Assembly: GCA_964575025.1 (NCBI GenBank)
Contig: CAZNPV010000001.1
Coordinates: 142,611 to 206,610, forward strand
Direction of reading: 5' to 3'
DNA length: 64,000 nt
Source of the DNA: JABMQB01 sp964575025
GTDB taxonomy: Bacteria; Bacteroidota; Bacteroidia; Bacteroidales; Prolixibacteraceae
The position numbers and the translations under genes are program-made. The first letter of the stretch is position 1. Every line of letters starts with the position of its first letter. Shown here piece by piece: positions 8,741-17,889 of this stretch. The notes under the pieces were generated by a model. That model had not been told where the DNA came from. It did no database searches and saw nothing but the letters and a program-made list of their open reading frames with translations.

Positions 8741-10195
8741 TTCCAGGATTATTAATTTTGGGAACCATTTTAATTCAATAGCTGTGTAGGTGCCATCACT
8801 TTTCATAGCCTCCAGTGTTTCCTGCCATTTGGCGACAACCGAACCCGGCGTGTTTTTTGAAAAAGCGATGTAAAAATCAGAGGACATGAGTTCAAAGGCT
8901 GGAGTTACATCCTCATAGGTATGCTCCATTTCTGTCAGGATAGTTGGGAATGTTAATTCAGAACATACAAAAGCCTCAATTTGCCCGTTCAGCAGTTTTT
9001 TTGTCAGAATACCCGGATCCTCATCGGGTACCAGGTTGGTAAATCCTTGTTCTTCGAGGTATTGAGTGGAAAACCATGATTCTACCGTACCAATGGATGC
9101 CAGTTTTTTTGCATCCTCAAGAGAAGTCAGTGTGATACCTGAGCCGGCACGGGTAAAAATCCAGGTGGCATTGGTCCCAATCGGCCCCACCCACTGAAAA
9201 AGGTCTTCACGGATCTCTGTTCTGTCCATTGTATAGAGACAGAAATTGGGATTATTCAAAGCAAGCTGGTAGCCGTTGCTCCACGAAGAAAGCCGGATCG
9301 GATCGTACCCGTTGTTTCTTTGCATGATCTCTTTGACGATATCCGTCCCATACCCGGTTATTTCCCCTTTCTCATTCCTGAACGTAAGTGGTGGATACGA
9401 TTCAGTATAGATCTGAAAAATATCGGGATAATCCGAAGTGTGCAGAAATTCCTGTGTCAACTGTTTTAAAACCCCGTTTTTTTTGCATTCGTTGATGGCG
9501 TCCTGGAAATCGGAAACAACCGCATCGGTGATGCTTTTGTTAAAGGCAAAATAAAGAAGTTCGGTTTTGATGGTCAGTTGAGGTATTACACTATATACCG
9601 ATTCTCCCATCGCTTTCAGTGCCTGTTCCGTAGTAAATTTGTCGGAAGGGAAGAGGTCAATTTCGCCGTTCAGAAGTTTTGTAAAAGCATCCGCAAGATC
9701 CGAACACGGAACCAGGTTTGTAAATCCTTGCTCTTCCAGGAATTCTGTCATGGCATAATCAGCAATGACACCGATCTTGCCTGCATCTTTAGCATCTTCC
9801 AATGTTCCCAGGGGAACCGGATTGACCGATGCAGCATAAAAAATCCAGTCAAGGGAAGCAAAAGGACCTGCCCATTTGAACAGATCTCTGCGTGTGGAAT
9901 TTAAGGTGGTTGAAAAAAGTACTGCATTATCTGTTTGGAGTGCTTCATTGTATCCTTGTTCCCAGGGTAAAAATTCAATGTTGCATTCTATCTGTAACTG
10001 ACGGCATACTTCCCTGAGAAGTTCGGGTGCCAGCCCTGTGACTTCCGAATTTTCCGTATAATTGAAAGGGTTGTATTCTTCTGAAATAAACCTTAACTGT
10101 GGCTGATTCTTATGGATGTCCTCTTTTTCACAAGAGGTAAACTGAAACAGCAAAAGGATAGCAATAAAATAAAATGAAGTTCTCCAATAACTCAT
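8735..10195 (-). CDS. Lipoprotein with two tandem family-3 solute-binding domains
   Basis: 486 aa from the ATG at 10195, the start that puts a lipoprotein signal first (lipobox FTSC, cysteine 22). In-frame sequence upstream reaches 10267 but lacks a signal. Two periplasmic-binding (SBP_bac_3/PBPb-like) domains follow: about residues 35-265 and 268-486. They share the phrase FLEEQGFTNLVP or YLEEQGFTNLVP, proving internal duplication. Family knowledge gives binding of amino acids or similar small molecules. No permease or ATPase gene is adjacent, so it may act as a sensor or scavenging lipoprotein. Confidence 0.8.
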   Translation of the reverse strand: MSYWRTSFYFIAILLLFQFTSCEKEDIHKNQPQLRFISEEYNPFNYTENSEVTGLAPELLREVCRQLQIECNIEFLPWEQGYNEALQTDNAVLFSTTLNSTRRDLFKWAGPFASLDWIFYAASVNPVPLGTLEDAKDAGKIGVIADYAMTEFLEEQGFTNLVPCSDLADAFTKLLNGEIDLFPSDKFTTEQALKAMGESVYSVIPQLTIKTELLYFAFNKSITDAVVSDFQDAINECKKNGVLKQLTQEFLHTSDYPDIFQIYTESYPPLTFRNEKGEITGYGTDIVKEIMQRNNGYDPIRLSSWSNGYQLALNNPNFCLYTMDRTEIREDLFQWVGPIGTNATWIFTRAGSGITLTSLEDAKKLASIGTVESWFSTQYLEEQGFTNLVPDEDPGILTKKLLNGQIEAFVCSELTFPTILTEMEHTYEDVTPAFELMSSDFYIAFSKNTPGSVVAKWQETLEAMKSDGTYTAIELKWFPKLIILEN

Positions 10196-10257
10196 AATCA
10201 ATCTTTTTTGTTTTTTTACAGGCTGTAAAACTATCATTTTTCCCGGAAAACCAGAAA

Positions 10258-10343
10258 TAAGAATCAAGAATCAAGAGCCAGGAGCCAGGAACCAGGACCC
10301 AGGAGCAACTGACAACTGACAACTGACAACTGACAACTGACAA
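10258..10343. repeat. Compound short tandem repeat (CCAGGA-type and CAACTGA units)
   Basis: Variants of an AGGAGCC/AGGACCC unit (10270-10305) are followed by five perfect 7-bp CAACTGA units (10306-10340). It lies in the intergenic space between two divergent genes. Low-complexity repeats of this kind are prone to slippage. Confidence 0.85.
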
Positions 10344-10411
10344 CCACCACCCAGAATCACCGCACGGCTCATAATAAATCCCTTATGATCAGAAGCTGTG
10401 AAAAAGTTTTA

Positions 10412-10419
10412 TAAATTTG
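10412..10419 (+). promoter_or_regulatory. Candidate -7 box of the sulfatase gene
   Basis: TAAATTTG matches TAnnTTTG, 23 bp before the sulfatase ATG. The -33 element is not evident. Confidence 0.3.
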
Positions 10420-10442
10420 TATAAACCTAAAAAACCTGGCTT

Positions 10443-11903
10443 ATGAAAACGGTATCTTTTTTTATTGCAGCGGTTCTGTGTGTTTTGCTGGTTTCCTGCA
10501 CTTCTGATTCAAATAAAGAGGCTTTAACGAGGCCCAATATTGTTCTTATTTTTATGGATGATCAGGGATACGGCGATGTAGGTTGTTATGGTGCCACCGG
10601 CTATCAGACTCCGCATCTGGACCAGCTGGCGGGTGAAGGCATGCGTTTCACGAATTTTTATTCGGCGCAACCGGTGTGTAGTGCCTCGCGGGCGGGATTA
10701 ATGACTGGGTGCTACCCCAACCGGATCGGTTTTTCCGGCGCGCTGTTCCCGTATCACCGGATTGGGATAAATTCCGGTGAGTTGACCCTGGCCGAGATGC
10801 TGAAAGAACAGGGATATGCCACAGCAGCTTTTGGCAAATGGCACCTGGGCCACCATAAAGAATTTTTGCCCCTGCAGCATGGTTTTGATGAGTACCTCGG
10901 TATTCCTTACTCAAACGATATGTGGCCTCTTGACGACCTCGGACAACCCTTTACCCGCAACCAGGGACGTGCCGCTTATCCGGATCTGCCCCTGATTGAA
11001 GGAAACGAAACCATTGAGGAAATTACTTCCCTTGAAGAGCAGGATAAACTAACTACGTTATATACCGAAAGGGCGGTTGATTTTATTAACCGCAATGCAG
11101 AAAATCCGTTTTTTTTGTATGTTCCGCACACGATGCCTCACGTTCCGCTGGGGGTGTCCGATAAATTCAGGGGGAAAAGCGAACAGGGGAAATACGGCGA
11201 TGTGATGATGGAAATTGACTGGTCGGTGGGACAGATTCTAAAGGCTTTGAAAGAGAACGGGATTGATGATAACACCATAATGATCTTTACTACCGATAAC
11301 GGACCCTGGCTGAATTACGGGAACCATGCCGGCTCGGCAGGTGGCTTACGCGAAGGGAAAACCACCAGTTGGGAAGGTGGCCAGCGGGTGCCCTTTATTA
11401 TCAAATGGGCCGGGCATATCAGGGAAGGTGTGGTATGCAATAAACTGGCCTGTGCCATCGACCTGCTCCCTACACTGGCCGAAATTACCGGTGGCAACCT
11501 TTCAGAAAATGAAATTGACGGGGTGAGCATTACAGAATTGCTGAAAGGGAACTTTAATGCCGAACCCAGAAAAGAACTTCTCTATTACTACGGAACAAAC
11601 AATCTGAATGCCGTGAGGAAAGGAAACTGGAAACTGGTGTTGCCCCATACATGGGATTCATACAACATGCCCCCCGGAATGGACGGGACAGGAGGGCCGC
11701 GTAAACGAATGAAGGTGGAAGAACCGGAACTCTACAACATGATGCGTGACCCCGGCGAACAGTACAACATAATCGAACAACATCCTGAAATAGCTGAAGA
11801 ACTGATGAAAATTGCTGAAAAAGCCCGGGCCGAGCTGGGAGACCTGAATGTGGGGCTCGAAAAAGGGAGCGGCAACCGCGAAATCGGAAAATTGGATGAT
11901 TAA
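10443..11903 (+). CDS. Sulfatase lipoprotein (formylglycine-dependent)
   Basis: 486 aa. A lipoprotein signal (LLVSC, cysteine 19) is followed by the sulfatase fold. The N-terminal metal site is MDDQGYGD (38-45). The catalytic site C-S-A-S-R (79-83) is the type whose cysteine is oxidised to formylglycine by an anaerobic or FGE-type maturase. TTDNGPW marks the second half of the metal site. Length fits arylsulfatase A-like enzymes. The substrate is probably a sulfated glycan or small sulfate ester, but specificity cannot be read. No maturase gene is in the window. The next gene is an anion transporter, possibly for the released product. Confidence 0.9.
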   Translation: MKTVSFFIAAVLCVLLVSCTSDSNKEALTRPNIVLIFMDDQGYGDVGCYGATGYQTPHLDQLAGEGMRFTNFYSAQPVCSASRAGLMTGCYPNRIGFSGALFPYHRIGINSGELTLAEMLKEQGYATAAFGKWHLGHHKEFLPLQHGFDEYLGIPYSNDMWPLDDLGQPFTRNQGRAAYPDLPLIEGNETIEEITSLEEQDKLTTLYTERAVDFINRNAENPFFLYVPHTMPHVPLGVSDKFRGKSEQGKYGDVMMEIDWSVGQILKALKENGIDDNTIMIFTTDNGPWLNYGNHAGSAGGLREGKTTSWEGGQRVPFIIKWAGHIREGVVCNKLACAIDLLPTLAEITGGNLSENEIDGVSITELLKGNFNAEPRKELLYYYGTNNLNAVRKGNWKLVLPHTWDSYNMPPGMDGTGGPRKRMKVEEPELYNMMRDPGEQYNIIEQHPEIAEELMKIAEKARAELGDLNVGLEKGSGNREIGKLDD

Positions 11904-12060
11904 AAGGTAGCTTTTCTGCTTCTCCTCAGAAGGTGACTTTCTGAACAGACCGTACACAGAAAAAATTTCCTCATTTATAAAATAAAGGGTTCCTTTGCCA
12001 TTTTCCTGTTTGCTTCTTATATTCGGTTTTTTCTTTATGTGATACCTTAAGCTTTTTACA

Positions 12061-13593
12061 ATGTCAGGATCCTTTCGTAAAAAAACCACTGCAACGCAAA
12101 ATATTGCCCTGGTAGTTGCCCCGGTTATCAGTCTGTTTATCATTTTTTTTGTTGATCTTGACCCGGAAAACAAACAGGTCACGTACACTTTAGCCATCGC
12201 CCTGTTAATGGCGATATGGTGGATTACAGAAGCCATTCCCCTGGCTGCAACCGCCCTTCTTCCGGTAGCTCTTTTTCCGCTGTTTGGTATTGTGGATGGA
12301 AAGACGATCTCGGCCATGTATTTTAACCATCTGATTTTTTTGTTCATCGGAGGTTTTTTAATGGCGTTGGCTATGGAGCGATGGAACCTCCACCGGAGAA
12401 TAGCCCTTAGGATACTGATCTGTTTCGGGATCAGCCCCGGGAGGATCCTGATGGGGTTTATGCTGGCCACATCGGTCCTTTCGATGTGGATGTCCAATAC
12501 AGCTACGGCCATGATGATGATTCCCATTGTCCTGTCGATTATATTAAAACTGGAGGAAACCATAGGCGTGACCCGGGTCAGAAGATATACCATTGGCCTG
12601 CTGCTGGGAATTGCCTATTCAGCATCCATCGGAGGCATTGCCACCCTGGTAGGCACTCCTCCGAATCTTTCCTTTGCACGGATTATTGGCATTATCTTCC
12701 CCAACGTGCCGGAAATAACTTTTGCCGACTGGCTTCTTTTTGCGTTGCCGGTAACTGTAATTATGTTTCTTGCAGCCTGGGTGTTGTTGTATATAATGTA
12801 TAAACCACGGGGAAAGTGGGAAAAACTAAGCCGGGAGGATTTCAGGTCAGAATACAACAACCTGGGGAACCCAAAACAGGAAGAAAAAATTGTATTTATC
12901 CTTTTTATTATCCTGGCATTGCTATGGATTTTCAGGACAGGCTTTGAGGTTTCTTCGGTAAAAATCCCGGGCTGGTCGGCATTGTTTCATTCTCCTGATT
13001 ATATCAATGACGGAACCGTGGCGATTTTTATCGCTTCCATTCTATTTTTAATCCCTTCAAAAACCGAAAAAGGGAGGCGAATCATAGATTGGCATACGGC
13101 CGGGAGGATTCCGTGGCATATTGTCCTTCTTTTTGGCGGGGGATTTGCCCTGGCCAAAGGGTTTGTTGATTCCGGGTTATCGCTCTGGTTTGGGGAATCG
13201 TTATCCGGATTGTCATCTGTATCTCCGATCCTTCTGACCCTGATTGTTGTCGGTTTGATGTCGTTCCTTACGGAGCTTACCTCCAATACTGCCACCACAG
13301 AAATGATCCTGCCCATCATGGCCGGACTGGCTGTCAGCATACATATCAATCCCCTGTTGCTCATGATCCCGGCCACACTGGCCGGATCCCTGGCATTTAT
13401 GCTGCCAGTGGCTACCCCTCCCAATGCCATTGTTTTCGGGACCAACCGCCTGGAGGTAAAAGATATGCTGCGCACCGGTTTTCTGTTAAATACGATCGGA
13501 ATCATTCTGGCTACCCTGCTGATGTATTTCTGGGGAACCGTGGTTTTTGATATCGATGTATCGCAATTCCCGGAATGGGCTGTGAGCATGTAA
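12061..13593 (+). CDS. DASS-family (SLC13-like) sodium/anion symporter
   Basis: 510 aa with about 11-12 hydrophobic segments. The two SNT motifs that bind sodium and the carboxylate or sulfate substrate are present: SNTAT at 145-149 and again at about 408-412, each followed by a proline-containing helix. Family members move dicarboxylates, citrate or sulfate with sodium. Being 157 bp downstream of a sulfatase makes sulfate or an organic acid plausible, but this is inference. Confidence 0.88.
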   Translation: MSGSFRKKTTATQNIALVVAPVISLFIIFFVDLDPENKQVTYTLAIALLMAIWWITEAIPLAATALLPVALFPLFGIVDGKTISAMYFNHLIFLFIGGFLMALAMERWNLHRRIALRILICFGISPGRILMGFMLATSVLSMWMSNTATAMMMIPIVLSIILKLEETIGVTRVRRYTIGLLLGIAYSASIGGIATLVGTPPNLSFARIIGIIFPNVPEITFADWLLFALPVTVIMFLAAWVLLYIMYKPRGKWEKLSREDFRSEYNNLGNPKQEEKIVFILFIILALLWIFRTGFEVSSVKIPGWSALFHSPDYINDGTVAIFIASILFLIPSKTEKGRRIIDWHTAGRIPWHIVLLFGGGFALAKGFVDSGLSLWFGESLSGLSSVSPILLTLIVVGLMSFLTELTSNTATTEMILPIMAGLAVSIHINPLLLMIPATLAGSLAFMLPVATPPNAIVFGTNRLEVKDMLRTGFLLNTIGIILATLLMYFWGTVVFDIDVSQFPEWAVSM

Positions 13594-13620
13594 TTCCTTC
13601 ACCTTTTTTATTTTTGTTGT

Positions 13621-14331
13621 ATGGAAGTACTTTTTATTCTGGTTGAACCGGCCGTGCCTGAAAACATCGGATCAGCAGCACGGGCACTCAAGACAATGGG
13701 ATTTAATCAATTGCGTCTTGTTCACCCCGTAGATCCCCTCAGCGACCCGGCACGGTGGCTGGCACATGGCGCCACCGATATCCTTGAAAATGCCGAAATA
13801 TTCACATCCCTGAAAGATGCCCTCCATGATATCGACCTTATCATCGGCACATCAGCCAAAGCACGGAGTGTGAAAAATGAATCCCACCTCGTCTACTCAC
13901 TCCCGGAAATCCTCAAAGCCAAAGGTGATGCCCTGAAGAAAACAGGGATTGTCTTTGGCAGGGAAGATTCAGGATTACGAAATGAAGAACTCAGGATGTG
14001 TGACCTCATGAGTACGATCCCGTTAAAAACATCCTTCCCTTCGTTGAATCTTGCGCAGGCTGTTCTGGTTTATGCCTATGAACTTTCTGAATTAACCGGA
14101 TTGCCCCGGACATTAACCCCTGAAAAATCCGGCATCCGCTTTGGCCCATTAAAAGAAAAGGTTTCGGATATTCTTCTGGACCTGGGATTTGAAGAAAACT
14201 CAGCCATCTATCCACGCATCATGGAAAGGCTCATGCTCCTGAAAGAAGGAGATCTGCACCTTTTGCATTCGGTGTGCAATAAATTCAAAAAACAAAAAAA
14301 TAATTCCGGACGGATGCAACACAAAGGATAA
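13621..14331 (+). CDS. trmJ: TrmJ-like tRNA 2'-O-methyltransferase (SPOUT family)
   Basis: 236 aa. The three SPOUT signatures are present: PENIGSAARA (13-22), GREDSGL (about 112-118) and SLNLAQAVLVYAYEL (about 140-154), the knot that binds S-adenosylmethionine. Length and the C-terminal helical extension fit TrmJ, which methylates position 32 of tRNAs, better than TrmL or TrmH. TATTTTTG lies only 5 bp before the ATG, so the mRNA may be nearly leaderless. A GGACGG/CCGTCC hairpin (14308-14338) overlaps its stop codon. Confidence 0.82.
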   Translation: MEVLFILVEPAVPENIGSAARALKTMGFNQLRLVHPVDPLSDPARWLAHGATDILENAEIFTSLKDALHDIDLIIGTSAKARSVKNESHLVYSLPEILKAKGDALKKTGIVFGREDSGLRNEELRMCDLMSTIPLKTSFPSLNLAQAVLVYAYELSELTGLPRTLTPEKSGIRFGPLKEKVSDILLDLGFEENSAIYPRIMERLMLLKEGDLHLLHSVCNKFKKQKNNSGRMQHKG

Positions 14332-14362
14332 ACCGTCCGTCCTTAAATCAGAATAGAAAAAA

Positions 14363-14920
14363 TTGGAATCGCTTTATAAAAATATACATCAGGATATCAT
14401 CGACCGGTGTAAAGACGGCGACAGAAAGGCTCAGTTTCAGGTCTATAAATTGTATTGTAAATCGATGTACAACGTAAGCCTGCGGATTGTAAGGGATGAT
14501 ACCGAAGCTGAAGATGTGATTCAGGAGGCATTTCTCAAAGCCTTTCAGAAGATAAACACGTACCGTGGTGAGGTAAGTTTCGGAGCCTGGCTGAAAAAAA
14601 TTGTGGTAAATCGTTCTTTGGATGTTTTGAAAAAACGCAAAGTAATCTTCGAGGAAATTGATGAAAGGAAACACGATATGGAAGAATATCAAATGGATGC
14701 AAGGGAAGGAATCGATCCGGAGACCATTCGTAAAGCGATTAATAAGCTGCCGGATGGATACCGCGTAGTGCTTAGTCTTTACCTGATCGAAGGATATGAC
14801 CATGAGGAGATAAGCCAGATCCTGGGAATCAGCAACTCCGCATCAAGAACCCAGTATATGAGAGCAAAAAATAAACTCAGAGACAGTTTGAAATCAAAAG
14901 AAGTATTTTCCTGTAACTGA
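14363..14920 (+). CDS. ECF sigma factor with TTG start
   Basis: 185 aa. Region 2 (EDVIQEAFLKAFQKI, about 50-64) and region 4 (HEEISQILGISNSASRTQ, about 149-166) are clear. An in-frame TAG at 14354-14356 rules out an upstream start, and the first codon that leaves an intact region 2 is TTG at 14363. It is the first gene of a sigma/anti-sigma/DUF4097-like operon and unrelated in detail to the sigma factor at 4385-4954. Confidence 0.88.
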   Translation: MESLYKNIHQDIIDRCKDGDRKAQFQVYKLYCKSMYNVSLRIVRDDTEAEDVIQEAFLKAFQKINTYRGEVSFGAWLKKIVVNRSLDVLKKRKVIFEEIDERKHDMEEYQMDAREGIDPETIRKAINKLPDGYRVVLSLYLIEGYDHEEISQILGISNSASRTQYMRAKNKLRDSLKSKEVFSCN

Positions 14921-14934
14921 TAAATAAAAGAAAT

Positions 14935-15510
14935 ATGAACAGAGGAAGAGACGATATTGAAAAGCTTATACTTGACAACCTGGATTGTTTAAATGACCAG
15001 GAGCCTAAGGAGGGGCATTTCGAAAGGTTTGAGGAAAAACTCAGCCGCCAGCGAAAGGGGAGAAAAACCCTGCGTATTGCCTGGCGGGTAGCTGCTGCAG
15101 CGGTGTTCCTTCTCCTGGCTGTAAATCAGGCTGTTATTTTTCTTGCTCCTTCGCAGGAGGATGAGGGAATGACCCTGGGATCCGTCTCTTCGGAGTATGA
15201 AGAGGTGGAATTCTATTATACCTCTTCAATCGATGAAGGCCTGAGCCGTTGGGAACAGTTTGAAAAAGCAGGCCTGCTCACCGAGGAAGATCAAAAAATG
15301 ATGAATCATGAACTGCAGGAATTTGAAAAAGTTCTCAATGAACTACAGCAGGAACTGAAAGTAAATCCCAACGATGAACGGGTGATCAATGCCATGCTGG
15401 TATATTATCAAAACAAACTGAATGTGATCAATCTGATCATAAATAAACTTCAGGAAGTGAAAGAAGTAACAGATCAAAAAGAAAATAAGTATGAAACGGG
15501 TTCTGTTTAA
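14935..15510 (+). CDS. Putative anti-sigma factor
   Basis: 191 aa. An N-terminal cytoplasmic helical part (about 1-45) is followed by one transmembrane helix (about 48-70) and a C-terminal region with a strongly helical, coiled-coil-like stretch (about 110-180). It lies 14 bp after an ECF sigma gene and before a surface-protein gene, the usual order for a membrane anti-sigma. No catalytic motif was seen. The assignment rests on context and topology. Confidence 0.65.
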   Translation: MNRGRDDIEKLILDNLDCLNDQEPKEGHFERFEEKLSRQRKGRKTLRIAWRVAAAAVFLLLAVNQAVIFLAPSQEDEGMTLGSVSSEYEEVEFYYTSSIDEGLSRWEQFEKAGLLTEEDQKMMNHELQEFEKVLNELQQELKVNPNDERVINAMLVYYQNKLNVINLIINKLQEVKEVTDQKENKYETGSV

Positions 15511-15559
15511 TCAGGACAAGAACCAGGTATTACCATAAATAATTAAAAAATTTAAACGA

Positions 15560-16600
15560 ATGAAAGCGAAATTTAACTTTTTAATACTCTTTTTCACCAT
15601 AGCATGTTTTCTGACAGGTTCAGGTGCGGAAAAGACAAAAGAGTATCACGAATCATGGCCTGTCAGCGAGATTCAGGCCCTGAGTCTGGTCAATAAATTT
15701 GGTGAAATAAAGATCACCAACAACGGAGGAAGCGACGTTACCATCGATGTGGTAGTTACGGTTGAAGCATCCACCGAAAACAGGGTTGAGCGATTGCTGG
15801 AGCAGATTGATGTATCGATCCGGAAAAGCGGCAGCACTATCATAGCTGAAACTGAAATAGACAATGACTTTAAAAGTCAGCGCGATTTCAGCATCGATTA
15901 CGAAGTGAATATTCCTTCTGACAGGGAACTGGATATCTCGAATAAATTTGGCAATACCTTTGTCAATGAATTGAATGCCAGGGGTACCTTTGATATCAGT
16001 TACGGAAATCTCACAGCTGTAACCTTAAATGACGCTTCAGCAGAAGACCTCACTATATCACTGGGATATGGCAAAGCAACCGTTGAAAGGCTGGGGGATG
16101 CCGAAATAGAGATCAAATATTCCAAAATGAATATTTCAGAAGCCGGAAACCTGAAGGTTGATTCAAAATATTCAGTGATCACGGTGGACCAGCTGGAATC
16201 AATCGATGTAGATTCCAAATACGATACATTCCGTTTTGAGGAAGCCGGGTCGGTTACCGCCGATACCAAATACACCCACCTGGAAATGGAAGAACTGAAA
16301 AAAGCATTAACGGTAGAATCAGGCTATGGAAGCATTAAAGTAGATGAGGTCTCCGGGGAATTTGAACTGATCGATGTTACAAACAGCTATGGAGCTGTAA
16401 GCCTCGGAATAGGCGATGATGTTACTTACGATCTGAAAGCCAGTTGTGATTACTGCGATATTTCATACAACAGTGCTGATTTCACCGGAAACCGCATGGA
16501 CGAGAACCATACCAAAAAAGTAGAGGGGAAAATAGGTGAAGGCCCTTCAACTGCCAAGGTGATTGTTAACAGCCGGTACGGAGGAATAAAATTACGTTAA
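15560..16600 (+). CDS. Exported DUF4097/adhesin-like beta-repeat protein
   Basis: 346 aa with a signal peptide (about 1-23). The rest is a regular series of short strands with repeated turns such as NKFGEI, NKFGNT, SYGNL, GYGKA, SKYSVI, SKYDTF, TKYTHL, GYGSI, SYGAV and SRYGGI about every 20 residues, as in beta-helix or putative head-GIN adhesin (DUF4097-like) domains. It is the third gene of the sigma/anti-sigma operon and may be its output or sensor. A terminator follows at 16627-16660. Confidence 0.75.
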   Translation: MKAKFNFLILFFTIACFLTGSGAEKTKEYHESWPVSEIQALSLVNKFGEIKITNNGGSDVTIDVVVTVEASTENRVERLLEQIDVSIRKSGSTIIAETEIDNDFKSQRDFSIDYEVNIPSDRELDISNKFGNTFVNELNARGTFDISYGNLTAVTLNDASAEDLTISLGYGKATVERLGDAEIEIKYSKMNISEAGNLKVDSKYSVITVDQLESIDVDSKYDTFRFEEAGSVTADTKYTHLEMEELKKALTVESGYGSIKVDEVSGEFELIDVTNSYGAVSLGIGDDVTYDLKASCDYCDISYNSADFTGNRMDENHTKKVEGKIGEGPSTAKVIVNSRYGGIKLR

Positions 16601-16626
16601 ACCTATATATATTCCAACTCTTATGC

Positions 16627-16660
16627 AAAAGCTGCAGACTCATGTTTGCAGCTTTTTTTA
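16627..16660 (+). terminator. Rho-independent terminator of the sigma/DUF4097 operon
   Basis: AAAGCTGCA pairs with TGCAGCTTT around a short loop, followed by a run of T. Confidence 0.85.
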
Positions 16661-16741
16661 TTCACAAAACGAATGGAAGTAAAAACATCCAATTTTTAAC
16701 TGGCTTTAGCCTTATTGCATCTTACACAGTGTTAATTTTTT

Positions 16742-16749
16742 TACATTTG
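16742..16749 (+). promoter_or_regulatory. Candidate -7 box of the glycosyltransferase gene
   Basis: TACATTTG matches TAnnTTTG, 9 bp before the ATG. A TTG lies about 24 bp further upstream, a little more than the usual spacing. Confidence 0.3.
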
Positions 16750-16758
16750 TAGCATCCG

Positions 16759-17889
16759 ATGAAACAGAAGAGGAAATTACATATTGTTGCGTTTAATGTT
16801 CCTTATCCTCCGGATTACGGAGGAGTGATCGATATTTTCTATAAATTGAAATCCCTGGCTTCCGAGGGAATAAAAATATATCTGCACTGTTTCCACTACG
16901 GACGCAATTCATCCCCGGAACTGGAAAAGTATATAGCAGGGGTATATTATTATCCACGTAAAACCGGATTGTTTTATACATGGAAGAAGAGGCCTTACAT
17001 TGTGGCAGGAAGAAACCATCCGGATCTGTTGAGTAATTTGTTGGCGGTCAAAGCGCCTGTACTTTTTGAAGGATTGCATTCGTGTTATTATATTAATCAC
17101 CCGAAGCTGGAAGGATACCGGAAGATCATCCGTATGCACAATGTGGAGCACGATTATTATCAGAATCTTGCCGAAGCGGAAGTAAACCTGTTCAGGCAGT
17201 CTTTTTTCAGGAGTGAAGCACGCAAGCTGAAGAAATACGAGCCGGTGGTTCAACACGCCGATGCGGTGATCGCTATTTCACCTTCTGATACATACTATTT
17301 TAAGACGATTCATTCCAATGTAGCCTGGGTGCCTGGTTTTCATCCTTATGAAAAGGTTACCTCTCTTCCGGGAAAGGGAGACTATTTCCTCTTTCATGGA
17401 AATTTAGGGGTTGCAGAAAACCTGAAAGCTGTTGATTTCCTTCTTGACGAAGTAATCGGATCGTTGCCTGTACAGTTTGTCATTGCCGGGAAGACCCCCC
17501 CGGGAAGGTTACTGAGAAAAGCTTCCTCGTATGAAAATGTTAAAATGGTTGCCAATCCTTCCTTTCAGGTCATGCAAAAGCTGATCGGAGAAGCCCGGGG
17601 CTGTATCCTGCCAACCTTCCAGCCAACCGGATTGAAACTCAAACTACTGGCTTCCCTTTACTCCGGAAGGTTTTGTATTGTTAATTCTCCCATGGTAGCG
17701 GATACCGGACTTGAAGATTTATGCATCATTGCAGATACAGCGAAAGATATGCAGGCTGCCATCCGGGAATATTCACAAAAGAACTTTACGGTAAACGATA
17801 TCCGCAAAAGGATTCGTATCCTTGAAAAGACCTATGCGAACAAAGCAGGGGTAACAACGTTAGTGAACATGATCTATCCGGAAAAATGA
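16759..17889 (+). CDS. Glycosyltransferase, GT4-like
   Basis: 376 aa with a GT-B shape. The N-terminal half contains PYPPDYGGVID (about 15-25), typical of the acceptor-side loop of family-4 transferases. The C-terminal half has FHGNLGVAENLKAVDFL (donor-site entry) and a GCILPTFQPTGLKLKLL segment where the sugar-nucleotide-binding E-x7-E region normally lies. It transfers a sugar from a nucleotide donor, acceptor unknown. It overlaps the next gene by 4 bp (ATGA), so they are co-transcribed. Confidence 0.75.
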   Translation: MKQKRKLHIVAFNVPYPPDYGGVIDIFYKLKSLASEGIKIYLHCFHYGRNSSPELEKYIAGVYYYPRKTGLFYTWKKRPYIVAGRNHPDLLSNLLAVKAPVLFEGLHSCYYINHPKLEGYRKIIRMHNVEHDYYQNLAEAEVNLFRQSFFRSEARKLKKYEPVVQHADAVIAISPSDTYYFKTIHSNVAWVPGFHPYEKVTSLPGKGDYFLFHGNLGVAENLKAVDFLLDEVIGSLPVQFVIAGKTPPGRLLRKASSYENVKMVANPSFQVMQKLIGEARGCILPTFQPTGLKLKLLASLYSGRFCIVNSPMVADTGLEDLCIIADTAKDMQAAIREYSQKNFTVNDIRKRIRILEKTYANKAGVTTLVNMIYPEK

